NCBI GenBank assembly: GCA_021018815.1 | Contig: JAITYX010000048.1 | Location: forward strand, 2,596,501-2,660,500 | DNA from: Talinum fruticosum | Taxonomy: Eukaryota > Streptophyta > Magnoliopsida > Caryophyllales > Talinaceae | Length of the DNA stretch: 64,000 nt | Direction: 5' to 3' | Shown: positions 25,118 through 39,138 of the stretch, one piece after another | How the letters are laid out: every line of letters begins with the position of its first letter | Numbering within the stretch: the first letter of the stretch is position 1 | Program-made: the position numbers and the translations under genes | Notes under the pieces: generated by a model | Told to the model about the DNA's origin: nothing | The model's database searches: none | The model's input: only the letters and a program-made list of their open reading frames with translations

Positions 25118-25560
25118 TATAAAAAGTTTCATCCTCGAAACCGTAATCGTTTAGTAACATACCCTTGAAACAAATGAAAGGTAACGATTTCTCATTTCAT
25201 CCTCTATTTCCCATGTTGCCTCATAAATCTCATGATGGTCCAAGTGACTTTAAGGTATCACTTTGTTGCGCAATTGTTTAACCTGTAAGAAACATGATTT
25301 ATTCTATCGACAATTTCGTAAGGCCTAATAAAGCGGTGTCTCAACTTCCCTGTTACACAATGTTCAAATCCTTTTACCCAGAGAAACCTTAAGAAAAGTC
25401 GTATCACTTCTTGAGATTCAAGAGGTTTCCTTACACGATTCGCATGTGAATTCTGTCTATCTCGAACCTTTTTCATATTATGTTGTATAATTTAGATCTT
25501 CCCAACTATTTGTTAAATTATTTCTAAAATCGGAATCAAAGCTTCATTTAGATTATTCCA
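25118..25560 (-). pseudogene. Ty3/gypsy chromovirus pol relic: integrase C-terminus and chromodomain end
   Basis: Minus-strand frame 25476-25258 reads KKVRDRQNSHANRVRKPLE, FLRFLWVKGF, GKLRHRFIRPYEIVDRINHV SYRL: the GPY/F module at the end of gypsy integrases. It is joined by an internal deletion to RNKVIP, EATWEIEDEMRNRY (25222-25180), the end of a chromodomain as in the Tekay/Del group. Stops and the deletion of roughly 60 codons between the modules show a dead copy. A more decayed stretch upstream to about 25560 still fits integrase. It is followed by the polypurine tract and LTR. Confidence 0.85.
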
Positions 25561-26748
25561 ACAAAGGGAAGAATATTGTTACATGAAAACACAACTAATG
25601 GAATATATTCATCCCCTTTTACTTACATAGCCAATAACATATCCTCAATCACTTGGTTCCCCCTTTCTATTTATCAATTGGTTTCAAAATTTTACAACTA
25701 ATAAAATGCAGTCTCCAAGTATTCCATGTATTTATCTTCCCGATAAAGTCTAGAACTGGTTTTGGGTATCTTCTTTGACCTAGTCTCATGTTCAAGGTAT
25801 TCTCTCTCCATACAACATTTTAGGGAGACCTTCACTTGTGACCATAAATCTCAACATCTTATCTATGGCAGTTAGAAGATGTTTTATAGTTTATATTAAT
25901 AGTTTATTTCCTATAATCTTATATATAACCCAAAAATTTTCACCATTTTCTCTCTCTCTCTTTTTTTTTTTTTTTTGTATATTCCAATTCTTTGACTCAA
26001 CATGTAGCACTATATAAGGGAACTTTACTAGTTTGAGCATCAGTATGATGCACTTCCTCTCAAATTCAAACTCATACCTTTCTCAATCTAATTAATTTAG
26101 AGTCTCTTTTATTACATACATTTTGTTTTCATTCTTTATTATCCAACGGCCAAAGTTACCATTTGACACATTTGACGATTATTGAATCTTTAAACCTTCA
26201 TGAAGCACTTAGAGCTTCGATGCTTATTATTAGCTCCAAAAATTGAATTCCAACAAAAGTTTACATGTGGTTTTAAACTCATCTATGTGGGAGTCAATTG
26301 AAAACCTTTCTTTTATCAATAGAGATTAAACAATTTTCATCTATCATTTACAAAACATTTTTTTAGGGGTATCAAAATTTGGGCGATTATTCATTTTAGA
26401 ACAATATTCTTTTCGTTATTTCGATAAATTTATAGTTTTATCATTATGCTGATCAAGCAAGTGATATTAGACTCGGATCGTCTTAACTCAAATGATAGAA
26501 TCACTTAACATCAATGTCCTGTGACGTCAACTTTTATATTGACCATTTATATGCAAGGACAACCATAAACGCATGCGACTTGTTGGGTTTAGGCACCATC
26601 CCCCAACAAAACTTATAATGTTGACCAAGACGAATAATGGGACTCACACATAGGACTCCACATTACACATAAAATGACTCGAATCAGCTAGACTAAGTCT
26701 CCATACGCTTGGCTCATGATTCTCTCAACCTGGCTTTGATACCACTTA
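25561..26748 (-). mobile_element. Shortened gypsy internal region
   Basis: From the primer-binding site (26744-26727) down to 25772 it matches 20283-21248; 25561-25771 is decayed sequence leading into the integrase relic. The whole internal region (25108-26748) is only 1.6 kb, so gag, protease, reverse transcriptase and most of integrase are missing. Confidence 0.75.
26727..26744 (-). promoter_or_regulatory. Primer-binding site (initiator tRNA-Met), upstream unit
   Basis: Minus-strand TGGTATCAAAGCCAGGTT, one base off the usual complement of initiator tRNA-Met. It lies a few bases from the LTR end at 26749. Confidence 0.85.
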
Positions 26749-27352
26749 TGTAACGCCCCCAATATGTAACCACATAAATAAGTAATTAACAGCGGAAGAC
26801 TTGTAAATTGGGAGACGTTACCATCGTTTTCAGAATGAAAACAAGGCAAATTCGCTTGAGCAGATTAATTATTCAAACAATTAATGTAAAAATCCAACCC
26901 AAATTTTCTTCATAGAAAATGAAAATTTCAAACGCCGAGGATCAGCTGAAGAGGAATCATGAGCCAAGAAACCGAGGGAGGGACTAACATGGATAGGGTC
27001 AAGACGAACAGCCGAACATCACTTCTCCCGACTAGCTTTATCTTTTCATCCTCTTTAAAATTGGGTGTGATTGTGAATAGTCCGCCATGCACTTGACTTC
27101 CTAAAAATTTTAAAACATAAAACAATAAACGTGCGAGCTAGAAGCTCAGATGCGTTACCGTTATAAAATAAAATTATAATTTAAGTTCTCTTAAATCATG
27201 CATATCTTAAATCTTTTTTCTTGCATAATCGGTTTGCAAACTTGTCAATTGGTGATTTGCTTCTCCGATTTAGCCATTTTTAGGACCCATACTGTGAAAC
27301 AATCAATCATGGAATCCGACTCCTCGGTTCATTGAACCCTAAGGCAGTCGGG

Positions 27353-27493
27353 TGTGAACAATTGAACGATTAACGATTCCGTGAACAATTGAACGATTAA
27401 ACGATTAACGATTTTGTGAACAATTGAACGATTAACGATTCTCGTGAACAATTGAACGATTAACGATTCCGTGAACACTTGAACAATTGAACG
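27353..27493. repeat. ~25-bp minisatellite, partner copy
   Basis: Five to six units of GTGAACAATTGAACGATTAA(CGATT), cut on the right by the nested solo LTR. Confidence 0.8.
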
Positions 27494-30486
27494 TGTAACA
27501 CCACAAAACACCCCCTAGGAGTATTACATCGTCGAGTTCCTTAAAGGAACTCCCAAGACTCTTTCTAGTGTCGGTTCGGCTTTCTAAGCTCAACTTAGAG
27601 GTAGCAAAGGTGGTTCTCCAAAAGAAATGAGATTTTCTAAAAATTTTGGCAAAATTCTATTTGTAATGTGGACTATTCCATAGGCTTAAAGCCCTAAAGC
27701 CCTGCATAAAACACATAATAAAACTCAACAAGCTACACGCTCGGAGTATACAACTCAACGGCCACACGCCGAAATCCAACCAATCATGCGACAAACTTAA
27801 AACGATCTAAATGGTTCATGGTACATTGGGTACAAACTATATGAATTGAATTACAAAATACAATACTAGGAAATATTAGAAATGCACATCCATAACATGC
27901 ATCACTCAGCAAGTAGCGACAAACAACGATCAGCCACGAGTCCAGAATAAGCTAAGTACCGCACACATCTCCCGAGAATGCACCTGCACATCTGGGGAAA
28001 ATTTGTGGGGGTGAGCAATAAACCACGGGCTCACCGGAGTCTTACACCCTTAAAATGGAAATTCTTTACATATAATACTCATAATAATGAAATCAGCAAA
28101 AGCATAATAACATAATACAAATCTATATACTTTTCAATGAAATCTCTTGAAATCGTTTTCAACGTAACGATCATAACATTTCAATCATTCAAAGCACGAA
28201 TTGCAATCATTTTGGAATTGAATCACTTTAAACAAGGTGAATTCATCCGCACTTTCTTTCAAATACTTTCAATCGGACATTGGGTCATTTCTACTCGAAT
28301 CACTTCTCATAAATCATTTTCAATGAATCTCTTTTGGTGAATCACTTCCGAGGTTTGGGACTCGAACTAGCACTTCGCAATTTCTCATAGTTTCTCTCGA
28401 TTTCTCCGGGCGCGACCCCAAATAAAAGGCTCCCGGGACCTATCTAGGAAGATTCCAATCGGGCCTCTTGCTACACAGGACCCCTAACTAGCCGCCCTAG
28501 CTAGAATCCTTGTGCTCGAACGATCCAGGCAAAGTCAATTCACAACCGTTTCTTTAAAACGTTCACTTATTAGGCTTGTTTCAAACAAGCATTCTCAAAT
28601 CAATTTCACTTCTTAAAAGTACGTTTTCACGTTTGAAAAGCATATATCACACAAGTCACTTTCAAGCATCATTTTGCGTAAAACATGGAACTTCTTTCAA
28701 AACCAACTTTTGAACAACGTTTAACACAATCACTTGCACGGATAGCCGCAATTCAACACGGATAGTCATTCTCGGCTTCTCTTTAACTAAACCTTTCTCA
28801 ATTCTCCCATTTAGTAAGATTAATTTCTTTTTCGAGCCACAATAACCACAAGTAGTTACCATTAATCTCACATGTCCCAACTTCTCATAATTTAGCATCT
28901 TTGCTTCAATGTTTTCCGATTACGCCTCCACATTACTAATCGGCCTCTTCTTACTCATACTTAGTCAAATAGCTCTCGTTCGCACTACTAAAATTCCTCT
29001 AACTCCCTTCATCTCCAAATGTAATTTGCTCTCATCTTAGGTTTATATTTCATTAATCGCTCTTTCTCGTCCAAACTCAATCATACAGACTCTTAATCTC
29101 TTTTCATCGCTCCACTTCCGCTAGTTCCGCTTATCTTCGAATTTAGTTCAACCTCAAGGATTTAATTATCTTTTGAACTCAATTATCCTAATACTCACCC
29201 ACCTCTCACTCCCATGCCTCAATTGTGCATCACTCGGTGTGAACTCGCACTCATCTTTTATACTTAATTCGCTATTTCCCAATATAAGCCGTTGCCTTCC
29301 AACACAAAGAACTTAGGAAATCTCTAAGGTTCAACTGAAGCATCAATTCACAGTTTAGACCCAAATTACCATTTCTTCATTTCTAAGTGCTAATTGAGAC
29401 CTTCACAATACTCTTTATATCTACACAACCTAACTCGTAAACTTTCAGCATCTCAACTCAGCCCTAACCAACTACTAAGCTCCTTCGGGTTTCTAATTCG
29501 GACTCAACAATTTTATTCGATTTTCTCATAGCCTAATTCAGTGCTAACCACTTCCTCACTTCATTCTATCACATAAACATTCAATAATCACAACAAAACT
29601 CATTGGGTTTCGAAATTACTAATAGTTTAGAGCATAAGACTACCCACCTTGATTCGAGGATTGACAGTTTGTTGAGGTTCGGGTTTCCTGGTCGGTTCCT
29701 CCCTTCCTTTCTCATCCCCTGCTGCTAGTCCCGGTTCAACCGCCTTCCTCCGCGTCTGCCGCCATCGCCGCGTCCCCAGCTGCCTCTCTCTCGCCCTCGC
29801 GTTCGTGTCCTCTTTCCCGGCCTCGATTTCGCCCTCCTTCGAGCCCTAGCCGTTCCTCGGCTCGCCGGTCGTCTCACCTCCGTTTACCGTGGAGCCGGCA
29901 GGCCTCCGGTCGCTTTCCCCGCTCTCGCTCGCCTTCTCCTTCTCGCATTATCTCCCTTGCTCTGCCGGTCCTTCGCTCTCTTCCTTTCGCTCGCGCCTAC
30001 TTGTGTCGACGGCCGCCGCCTTCGGTCTCGCGGTGGTCGCCGGTCCTCCCCTCGGTCTCCTTCGCCGCGCTCTCACCTCCTCTCTCTTTCTCTCTCTCTC
30101 TTCCGTTCGATGCTCCTCTCCCCCTCCCCGCTATGCTTGTTCTCGCTTCTGTTTGGTTCTTCTCTATTTGCCCCCTCCGAGTCCCTCTCGTCTCTTGGTC
30201 TTCTCTCTCTCTGCTATGGCCTCTCAAGAACCAGCCACCCCATCCATATTACACTAATCCAACTCCTTATTTCCCTTTCTTTTTTTTTTTATATAATTAA
30301 ACCCACATACGTAGTATAAGCGGTCTCGGGTTTTAATTATCGGGTCCGAGAAGGGAATTGGGAGGTAATAATATAATCCGCTAATTTGTTATAAAAGCGC
30401 GCACAATTAAGAACTCGTCCTAAATAAAATAATTTACGCATCGATTACTTAATTTAAATAACCTACTTGAAATTCCGGGTCTCACG
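27494..30486 (-). mobile_element. Solo LTR nested in the gypsy LTR (3.0 kb)
   Basis: On the plus strand starts TGTAACACCACAAAACACCC and ends ATTCCGGGTCTCACG. Flanks are GAACG (27489-27493) and TAACG (30487-30491), an approximate 5-bp target duplication, and the partner LTR at 21249-25107 runs uninterrupted across the same point. The ends match 47702-50860 in opposite orientation (shared GGAGTATTACATCG and GAGTTCCTTAA near the end; AAATTCCGGGT at the other), so both are one LTR family. No primer-binding site, polypurine tract or internal genes, hence a solo LTR. It contains a CT-rich GC block at about 29690-30230 whose open frames are shadows. Confidence 0.8.
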
Positions 30487-33400
30487 TAACGATTAATGGT
30501 TAAATGCTTTGCTAGCAAATAACGTTGTCCGAGCGTCCCCGGATCAACCATTTACGATTACGATTACGATTACGATTACGATTACGATCACATTCATTCA
30601 TGGATCGTCATAGCGATTAATGGGTCCTTTGCATGGCCAAATCATGATAAATTGTGAAAACTTATTTATAAATGCAATGAATTGAAAGCACCAACTATTA
30701 ATCTGTAAAAATTTTACTTTTAGTATAAATGTAAAGGCAATAACGTACCTCAGCGTGCCCAACACCTTAATTGCCGATTATTTCGCAACACAATTTCATT
30801 TCGATTTCTGTTTCCAAAGCGCATCAACTTTTGTAGATCACTAGTCTTTTAACAATATTTATATGCATTTACGATCACCAATCTTTTACTTTTCGCGTAC
30901 CTATCCATATTGTCTCCTTTTGATCTAGATACACGTACATTTCCCAAAAATAAGCTATTGATGATATAATTTGAATTTGTATATAACCATCGATGAGTTT
31001 AATTCTCCAACCTTGTAATAAAATTCAAGTTTGATCTTTTGCTTCTATCACCTCTAGTCTCGTGCTTAATGCAGCCTAACCTTAATTGTACCACTCATTT
31101 CATCTAGTATGTCCAGATCTCCTCTTATCTCGTAAACCAAATATACTTCCTACTTAAGGTGTCGGTTTTGGTTTCCCAATGTTCTAAAAATTTTGGCAGA
31201 ATTTCGTTTGAAACATGGCCTAACTATTAGGCTAAAAGCCTTAAAAACCTGCATAAAATCCACAATAAAACTCAACGATCCAAATGCTCAGAGTACACAA
31301 CTCAACGGTCGCACGCCGGAGTATATTTACAACCACAAAAACCAAGTTTTAAACCAGTATATAAACCAAGTAACAATCTCGTCAATATTCTCATTTTCTT
31401 GTACTCATGAACTTTTCGATTCTTGATCAAGACAAGAACCTTTATACATATATATTTATAACTAAGGCTTCGGTTAAGCAATTTAATCATAAAAATCTCG
31501 ATGATCGGGAGATGGCTCCGTACGATTAATTCCTTTATAAGTACTACCAATAATCGGTTAATAATTTAGTGTATCGTACACAAAATGGTGAAACTCATTA
31601 ATATTTTAAGATGTTAACATCTAAATATTTTGAAAAGTATAAATAGTAACGTACCTAAGGTAGTTGTTCGTTTTCGTTTAAATATCGTTTTCGTTATTTT
31701 CTTCGAACATGTCGTTCCCATCGATTTTCTATTTTCAGGAAGAAATTTGATTTATTCATTAATAATTTAATAGCCACTCTCTATTTGTGATAAACTTTTC
31801 ACATTTGGCTTCCGCTAATTCCCCACTTATTACTCGAATTCATTTGAATTTCTAACTTCCTTTAATTCTGCAAATTTCTTTTCCCCCTCCTCCTCCTACT
31901 CAATTCAACATTCTCATTTTCTTTTCAAGTCAAGTTTCACTCTAAGTAATTTTTCGAATTCTCGCAAAGGTCATTGCACATTGAATTATTCTTGTCTTTT
32001 CACCACCATATTACTTATTATCACCAAATTACTAACTCCACCAAGGTTTCTATTAATTTCAATAAAGTTCCCAAGTATAACTCAATTTCATTTTCCAATC
32101 AAGCTTTACATAACCCAATTACCACTTAATTCACGTACATGAATATACCTCCGTACTCCCTCAAATTTCCATATTTCAAATTGATTTACTCTTACTTAGC
32201 TAAACCAAAATTCAATTACATTAATTTGCTCAAGTTTACACATACACCAGCAAACTCAATCTTCCATCAATCTCCAATTTTATATCCTTGAAAGCAACTC
32301 ACATTAATATATACATGCTCATACTTCAATCATACTCAATATATTTCTTCCAATTCTTCCACAACCAAGCAATTCATTCATATTCATAGGGAGTTAAACA
32401 AACACATTCACAATTATAAATAAACCCAAATCAATTTCCAATTCCATATCCACACATATCAAACCCTAAATCCAATTTCATTTTCTCCCAAGATTCTTTC
32501 AATTTCACCACCACCAAGTTACAACTCACATTAATTTGTCTAATTCTTCAATCACAACATAAATTCGTAATAGAAATTTGCTTCGAAATGAAGAATTAGA
32601 GATATACCTCAAAAGTGGTCAAAAGTGGAATTGGGTAATAGTGGCTCGTTGGTGGAGGTGCGGCGGCTCGTGCAGCGGCACGATACATTGGTCGGTGGCA
32701 TCAGGTGGCGGTGGCCAAGGGACAGCGGCAGTGAGCCGGTCCGAGTGGCAGCAGCAACAGCAGGGGCGTAACCTCCCTGCCGGCACGAGATAAGGGAAGA
32801 GGTAAAGAAAAATCGGTGGAGGGGGAAGCAAGGGTGGCGGCCAGAGCGCGTTGGCGGCGGTAGAGGCCGGCGATCGATGGCCGGTGGCGGCAGGTCTGCC
32901 CGAGCAGCGGCAGCAACAGCAAGGGTTGTTCCGCCCTTGCTAACGCAAGACAAGGGCGGAGGAGAGAGAGAACTTGGTGGCGGGAGCAAAGTGGTGGTGG
33001 AGGCACTAACGGCCGGCTGGGTGGTGGCGGTAGGTTGACGGTGGCAGTAGTGACAGGGGGAAAAGGTGAGGGAGGAGAGGTGAGAGAGAGGTTGAGGATG
33101 AATGTATTACCCGCTTTCAAAACAACCCTTCCTAGACCGATATCCCGATCCTTCTAGCAATTCCTTTCCCTTTTGTTTTTTTTTTTTTTGTCTCGGTTAA
33201 TTCCTAATGTCCGGTTATCTTTTTACTAATAATTTTACCACATGCTTAAAATTTTAACCACATATTTGGCCCATTTTTATCGGTTTATATATATTTTCTA
33301 ACTTTTTTTTTCTTATTTGCTTATTATTTAATTATATAAACCGTGTTCGAGACACAATTTTTCATTATTCAAGTGTGTATACACTTCGCACAAATGTAAA

Positions 33401-33559
33401 TCTGTACAAATTACTTATTATTATTTACGATTATTAAATTTGTTCGCATCTTTTATTTTGATTTCATATTGTGCGCGACTCACTGCTCTTAAACAATAGT
33501 AAGACGATAAAATGCAAATTTAAAATAATTTAATTACGATTAAGTTTTGGGGTGTTACG

Positions 33560-34890
33560 GATCCCTTCTTTGTTACTCGTGTGGTCCCTATGGACTTTAT
33601 GTCTATGAGATACAATTCCCTTTTACTTAGGACTATGGTGTGAAATCTAAGTTAGATGATGCTACTTTAATATGTACTCTAAGAGCTATAGATATATACA
33701 ACTCAGCGAGAATACATTAGGAAAAGCAGTCTTATTGAGATGTAACATCATGATTGGCTCAAGAAAATCATTCCATATTCACCATATCAGCTCGGGCGAT
33801 TATATTCGGAATATAATCATATGAATATCAGTGGGCATAAAGGGATATAACATACCACGGGTGATGTTTGGATGGTTTAGGGCATTGTCCTTTTATGAAA
33901 GTGTTATGTTAGTTAGATGATGACTTAATATAACACTACTAATTACTTTTTGGTCTCACGCTTCATTCCCGGTATGAAACGTGAGGAGATGTATAGGATT
34001 AGAGATGTGTTTAAAGGCCAATGTGGAAGAGTGGGAGTTGTTGACCAAGGTCAATAGACGACCACTTAGACGCATTACGCCCCACTTAATCGGACTTCCA
34101 CTCATCCAGAAAGGTTCCTAGATAAGTGGAATGGTTGAGGAAGTTGAGAGATGCTCAACTCCTCAACTTTGGAAAATGGGAGTTAATGCCTCCTATTAAT
34201 CTGTAATTGAAAAATACGTAAAGTAACATGAGATTAAACTAAGAGAGTGCATCGGTTGCTCCTCTCGACTCTCTTTCTCTCTCCGTAAATCCTCAATTCT
34301 CTCTCACGCTTAGACCCACCATCCCGGGGGTCTTCTCGGTTTTAGATCGTGGTCTGTTTCGGCGACTCTAGTAGCCGTCGGGTACATTATTCGGGTAATA
34401 CCAGCAAATTCAGATTTCGGGAGAACAAAGTGTTGTGTGTATGCGATGAATGGTTTGAAGAGAAAGAATTTGTGATCAGCAATCAATTAGTTGTAACTCC
34501 ATTCATATATAAAAGAAATTTTTATAAAAATATATCAAAACAGATGATTTTAATATTTTACCTCTCTTAAATTAAAAGAATGACAAATATGGCAAATCAA
34601 AAGTTATACAGACATTTCAACATTTGACTTTTGAAGCTTCTCGTTTAATTTCCGCCGAAAACTGTGATTTTAGAGGAGAATGTTAGAACGAATAATTATG
34701 CTTTTAGCTTATTACACGTTCAAACTTTTTAGTACCATTTGATATATTCTTTTTGCTTTTATGATGAACTTTTTGCTCTTATGGTGAATGCTATGCTTAA
34801 AACCTTTCGCATATAGGCGTTGTTTGGCTTGAAAGGTTCCACATAGTTTATGACATTTAGGCTTATGTTCTCATTGATGCTAGAAGAGTA
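33560..34890. other. Intergenic, no element identified
   Basis: Mixed-composition sequence between the gypsy composite and the hAT element. A stretch at about 34255-34400 is CT-rich and then GC-rich like a leader. I see no coding family. The frame 34349-34570 is unrecognised and probably chance. Confidence 0.4.
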
Positions 34891-35446
34891 CATGCAATTA
34901 GGGCTGGCCAATGGGCAGGGTACCCATTGGGCCGATAGGACCGGGCCAAAAAAAGGGTCGAAGCCTAAGTTTAGTAATGAAAGGGTCGGACCGAAAAGGG
35001 TCATATGAAAATGGGCTATTAAAGGGTCGGCCATGGGCCATTAAAGGGTCAAAGAAAAAGGTTCATTGCTCACTTCTCACACGCCCTGTCTCTCTCGTCG
35101 AATGCCCTGTCTCTCGCTGCCATTGCTCTCTCTCTCTCGCATGCCCTGTCTCTCTCGTGTCTCTCGCCGTCGCTCTTCCACCATCTCACCACCATCGTTG
35201 GTGAACCGGAGCCCGAAGCCTTCGCCACCGTCGCTCTTCTTCCGTCGCCGATGAATCGGCTCTCTCTCTCTCTTCTCTGTTTTGTCGAAACCCTAATTTG
35301 GCCGCGCCGCTTCCTTCTCGCTCCCACTCCTCGGGTAATTGCTTTGTATTTTTCGAAATTCGAGTTGTAGTTGAACTCATTCTTGGTCGTTTTGAATTAG
35401 GTTTGTGCATTTAGGAGCATACTTCTTTCCATCTTGTTTTACAAGC

Positions 35447-38107
35447 TGTAACAACCCGGCCCTAAATCACAATTATTTATTTTAAATCACATTATTTGTT
35501 TTATTAATTACACTATTTATATAATCGAGCGCGTGCACTTCAATTCGATATTTTATATTTACATTATTTTTATATATGTGTTATGCGGCTAAGGCGACGA
35601 AGTGGCCCTAATAAAAATCTCATAATAAGAATTTAAATGGTGAACATCATTATTAAAACAAAATTAAAAGTAACAATAAAAGAAAACAAAGTAAATAAAT
35701 AAATAAATAAATCAAAATAATAAAATAACCAAATCAGATTTTTCTAAAGAAAAATCCAGAGAAAGAATTCTCCGGAATGTTGAGGCGACTTAAAAATATT
35801 CAAGCTCATCCTCTTGCTCCCGTGCTCCTTCGTTACGCCATTCCCCTGCCTCCTCTACATCACCCCTGCCTCACCACTCCTCTCTGCTGCTGCCTCCCGG
35901 TCCGGCCACCGGACGCCACCAACGCCGGCCGAAGCCGGCGCTAGGCGCCGCCGGCAGGCGCCCTCTCACACTCTCGCGCAATGGCTCTCTCTCTCCTCGC
36001 GTGCTCTGTTTCCCTCTTCGCCTCCATCTCGCTACTCGGTCTCGGCCACCAACGCCGGAGCCGGCAGCCGGCGCCGGCGTCGCCGGGAAGACGCCCGACG
36101 TCTCTCTTCCACCTCCGCCTCTGTCTCTCGGTCGTGCTCTCGCTCTCGCTCTATTTCCGCGTGGCCCTGTCCCCGCTTCCTGCGGCCACTCGGCGGCCAA
36201 CCGCCGCAGCCCCGATGCCGAGGCTCGTCGTCGGCCACTCCCGGCGAGTCGCCATAGCACAGCCGCACACTCAATCCCCTCCTTCCTCTTACGTGAATTC
36301 GAAGGTAAAACCCTAAACCCTAAATTATCAAGTTCATTGGTTATTTAAGCAATTGTAATTGTAAATTGAAGTACATGATTAGAAATACGTTTGTGAGGTG
36401 AATTTAAAGATTAATTTGGGAGAATCCGAATTGGTGTGAATGATTGAGTTGTGTTATTTTGATGGATTGATTGCGTATGAACGTGAACGAATGTGATTTT
36501 CTTGGGGAGATTGTGAATCAATGAATGAGTTTAGGGGATGTTCTATTGTAGAATTTAGCAAGTCGATGGAATTGTTACATTTTGGTTATATTGAGCAAAT
36601 GAAGAGGAATGCACATGTAGAAGTTGAAATTCGGTAATGTACAAGTGTATAGGAGTGAGGAAATACGAGCTGTAAATACACCTAATTGTGGTTGTGAATG
36701 TGAATTGTGTTGAGAGAATAATGTTCATCACCTTAAAGTGGTATATGTATGAACTTTGGGCGACTCAGCGAAGTTGTGAAACCTTCCGATGGAAGGGCAT
36801 TTGATGGATTAATTAATTATTTAACTATGGGTTCTGAGTGCGAGAGAAGGGAGAAATGAGGAAAGAATTAAAAAAATAAGTGTTGTGTATATATAGACAC
36901 CATTTTCAATCCAAAGTCGCTAACAAACTGAATTACACCAAAATCATCGAGTATCTAATTAGCCTAATCAACTTCTTTAGTTGATATAAATTATATTCAA
37001 TAAACGCAGTAAAGCTAAGTAATACAAACATTAGTTTAAGCGATTTTCATACGAATATATGAAATGAAATAAATTGTTAAAGCTTATACAAACTCAAGCA
37101 TTAAAACTCAAGAAAACATTATTAACCTTAGAAATCCATTTTAAACGGAATTGAGGCCACTTCCATTGCCGAGCAGTCGCGACTCAAATTTACGCAAAAG
37201 GGAGAAACAAATATTCTCAATTCGAGTACGTTCATTGCCTGTACCTTTCGAAAACTCACATGTTTCATCAAATCTCAACATTTCTCATATATATAACTAA
37301 TAATGAATCATTTACAAGGCAAGTTTTGCCACCTAATTAAGTGGTCCCCGCCCAATTATCAATTACCAAGGGCTTAGGCCCGCCAATTATACCCGCGCGG
37401 CGTCAACTCGGGTTATCGATCGGCCCGGGGTGACACCTGTTCAACGATCGTATCAATTACCAAGGGGTTCCACTTTCGAGATAATAACCTAAGCAAGCAA
37501 GTTTTACTTATATTCTCTCCCCCGATTTCAAACTAAAATGAATTGAAATGCGCGCGCTCAATCAATATATTCTTCAAAGTTATTTTACAGTGCGGGAATG
37601 TTCGTACTGAGTTTCGACTCACTCTTCCAAATATTTTATTGTTTTTGTTTTAGGAAGAAGCACTGGCGAACAATCAACCATTTATTAAGTCCGACGCAGG
37701 CAAACCCTAGCCAGCCTCGTGGCATTCGCAAATCCGAAGGTACATAGACGCTCACGGTGATTTTACCTTCAACCAGGGTTAGGTATGGCCTTGGGAATTA
37801 TTGTACGCCGTATATTAATTTGTGGACTAGACAGCAGTCTAGGTTGTATAAATATTACGTTGCTAAACCAAGTAACCTATGTTTTGGGATGACCTAGCTA
37901 CTTGGGTGATAAGTAGTTACTCCTAACAGATATCATTGGAAATATAACAGTGGATGCACAAATCGTACTTCATTTTATTTCAAATTATTTAGCCTTGTCC
38001 TAATTTTAGGACGGCGGTAGCGCCTTCGATCGTTACCTTCCGCTGCGACCTTACCTAATAGTCCCTAATGAGGGGATTATTAAGTAATGGTGATTGGGGG
38101 CGTTACA
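35447..38107. mobile_element. Solo LTR nested in the hAT element (2.66 kb)
   Basis: Starts TGTAACAACCCGGCCCTAAA, ends TTGGGGGCGTTACA, and is flanked by the perfect 5-bp duplication CAAGC (35442-35446 and 38108-38112). No primer-binding site, polypurine tract or internal genes. It resembles the other LTRs in its TGTAAC...GTTACA ends and in a GC-rich block at about 35810-36300 that ends in a splice-donor-like GAAGGTAAAACCC. It is not obviously the same family. The proline/serine-rich open frames at 35814-36348 are compositional shadows. Confidence 0.85.
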
Positions 38108-39138
38108 CAAGCTGCTATTATTTTACACTATCTTGATGGCCTTTATTTTTATTGCTATTCTAATCATGATTTATATGTGAGACTCGATGCTTTTGCATAG
38201 ATATACTTTATAACCTCGCTCCCGATGTTCTTTTGTGATTTTGAAGCTTGTTTCTTGGATAGGCTTATAAATTCCCTTTAAGTCTTTCTTTCTTGGGTTT
38301 TGCGGTTCATATCTCACCGCCTTATCAATTGAATATATGTAGCTTTGTACGGCTTGTCGTATTTGATTTTCAATGTCAACCTTTTCATTAACGAGTCTAG
38401 TTTGCTTATCACTGTCACATTTATTGGTGATCCGCTCAATTCATAGATAGAAATAATGGTATATAAATCTTAAACGTATCGGAGAATGAGTAGAGTATAG
38501 ATACGTTAAGCAACATCTATCAAGCATAATCGAAGAATTCCGAAAATCAAAGCATGAAAGTGAAGGTTTGTCCACAAGCATAGCAGAGATGTCAAACCAA
38601 TGAATATGAAGCTAATCCCAGTGATATTAATGGGTTTTTTGGTCTATTTTGTAGAGATTATTCAATCGAATGAGATTCTCGTATCTTACTTCCCAATAAC
38701 TTCTATCATTTTTCTATTCGAGATATCCTCACAATTACCAATTAAATTGAATTAATATCATGAGTCATGTATTCATATTATAGTATCTCGTACCTTTTCA
38801 ACCATGAAAATGAAGCCTTGTCCACATGAGGGATATCAACGTCAACAGATATTCAATTGATAAATGAGCTTTGTGTTCGCAGGAAATTTTTCATTATTGT
38901 TAGTTAGCTAGTAGTTAGATCATAGATGAGCTTTATGTTTGCAGGAAATTTTCCATGATAGATATAAACTCGATGTTCTCTATATATGACTTTAAAGATA
39001 TTCATGTGATTAGTAATGGGATTTGAACTTTGTGAATACAGAATTGCATAGGAGGGATTTAGCTTGTCACACTCTTTTGTTTAATTCAATGGGAAAGATA
39101 TTCATGTGATTAATAATGCTTTTGTTCTCCTATCTTAG

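Larger units (their letters stand above)
26749..33559 (-). mobile_element. Ty3/gypsy LTR, upstream (5') copy, interrupted by a solo LTR
   Basis: Copy of 21249-25107 on the same strand: sense start CGTAACACCCCAAAACTTAA at 33559, end GGGGGCGTTACA at 26749. Without the nested insertion at 27494-30486 it is about 3.82 kb, close to its partner. It shares the GC-rich block (32640-33090), minisatellites and duplicated GTTGAGTT motif. Long open frames at 32609-33120 and 31193-31550 are compositional shadows. Confidence 0.85.

Noticed and set aside
29889..30319. CT-rich frames of about 100-120 codons
   Set aside because: Same kind of LTR block in the nested solo LTR; low complexity only.
34255..34450. 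Possible retroelement LTR or leader (CT-rich then GC-rich)
   Set aside because: No TG/CA ends, target duplication, primer site or coding partner could be identified.
35814..36348. Five overlapping frames of 80-147 codons
   Set aside because: GC-rich block of a solo LTR with proper 5-bp target duplication; composition-driven openness in several phases.
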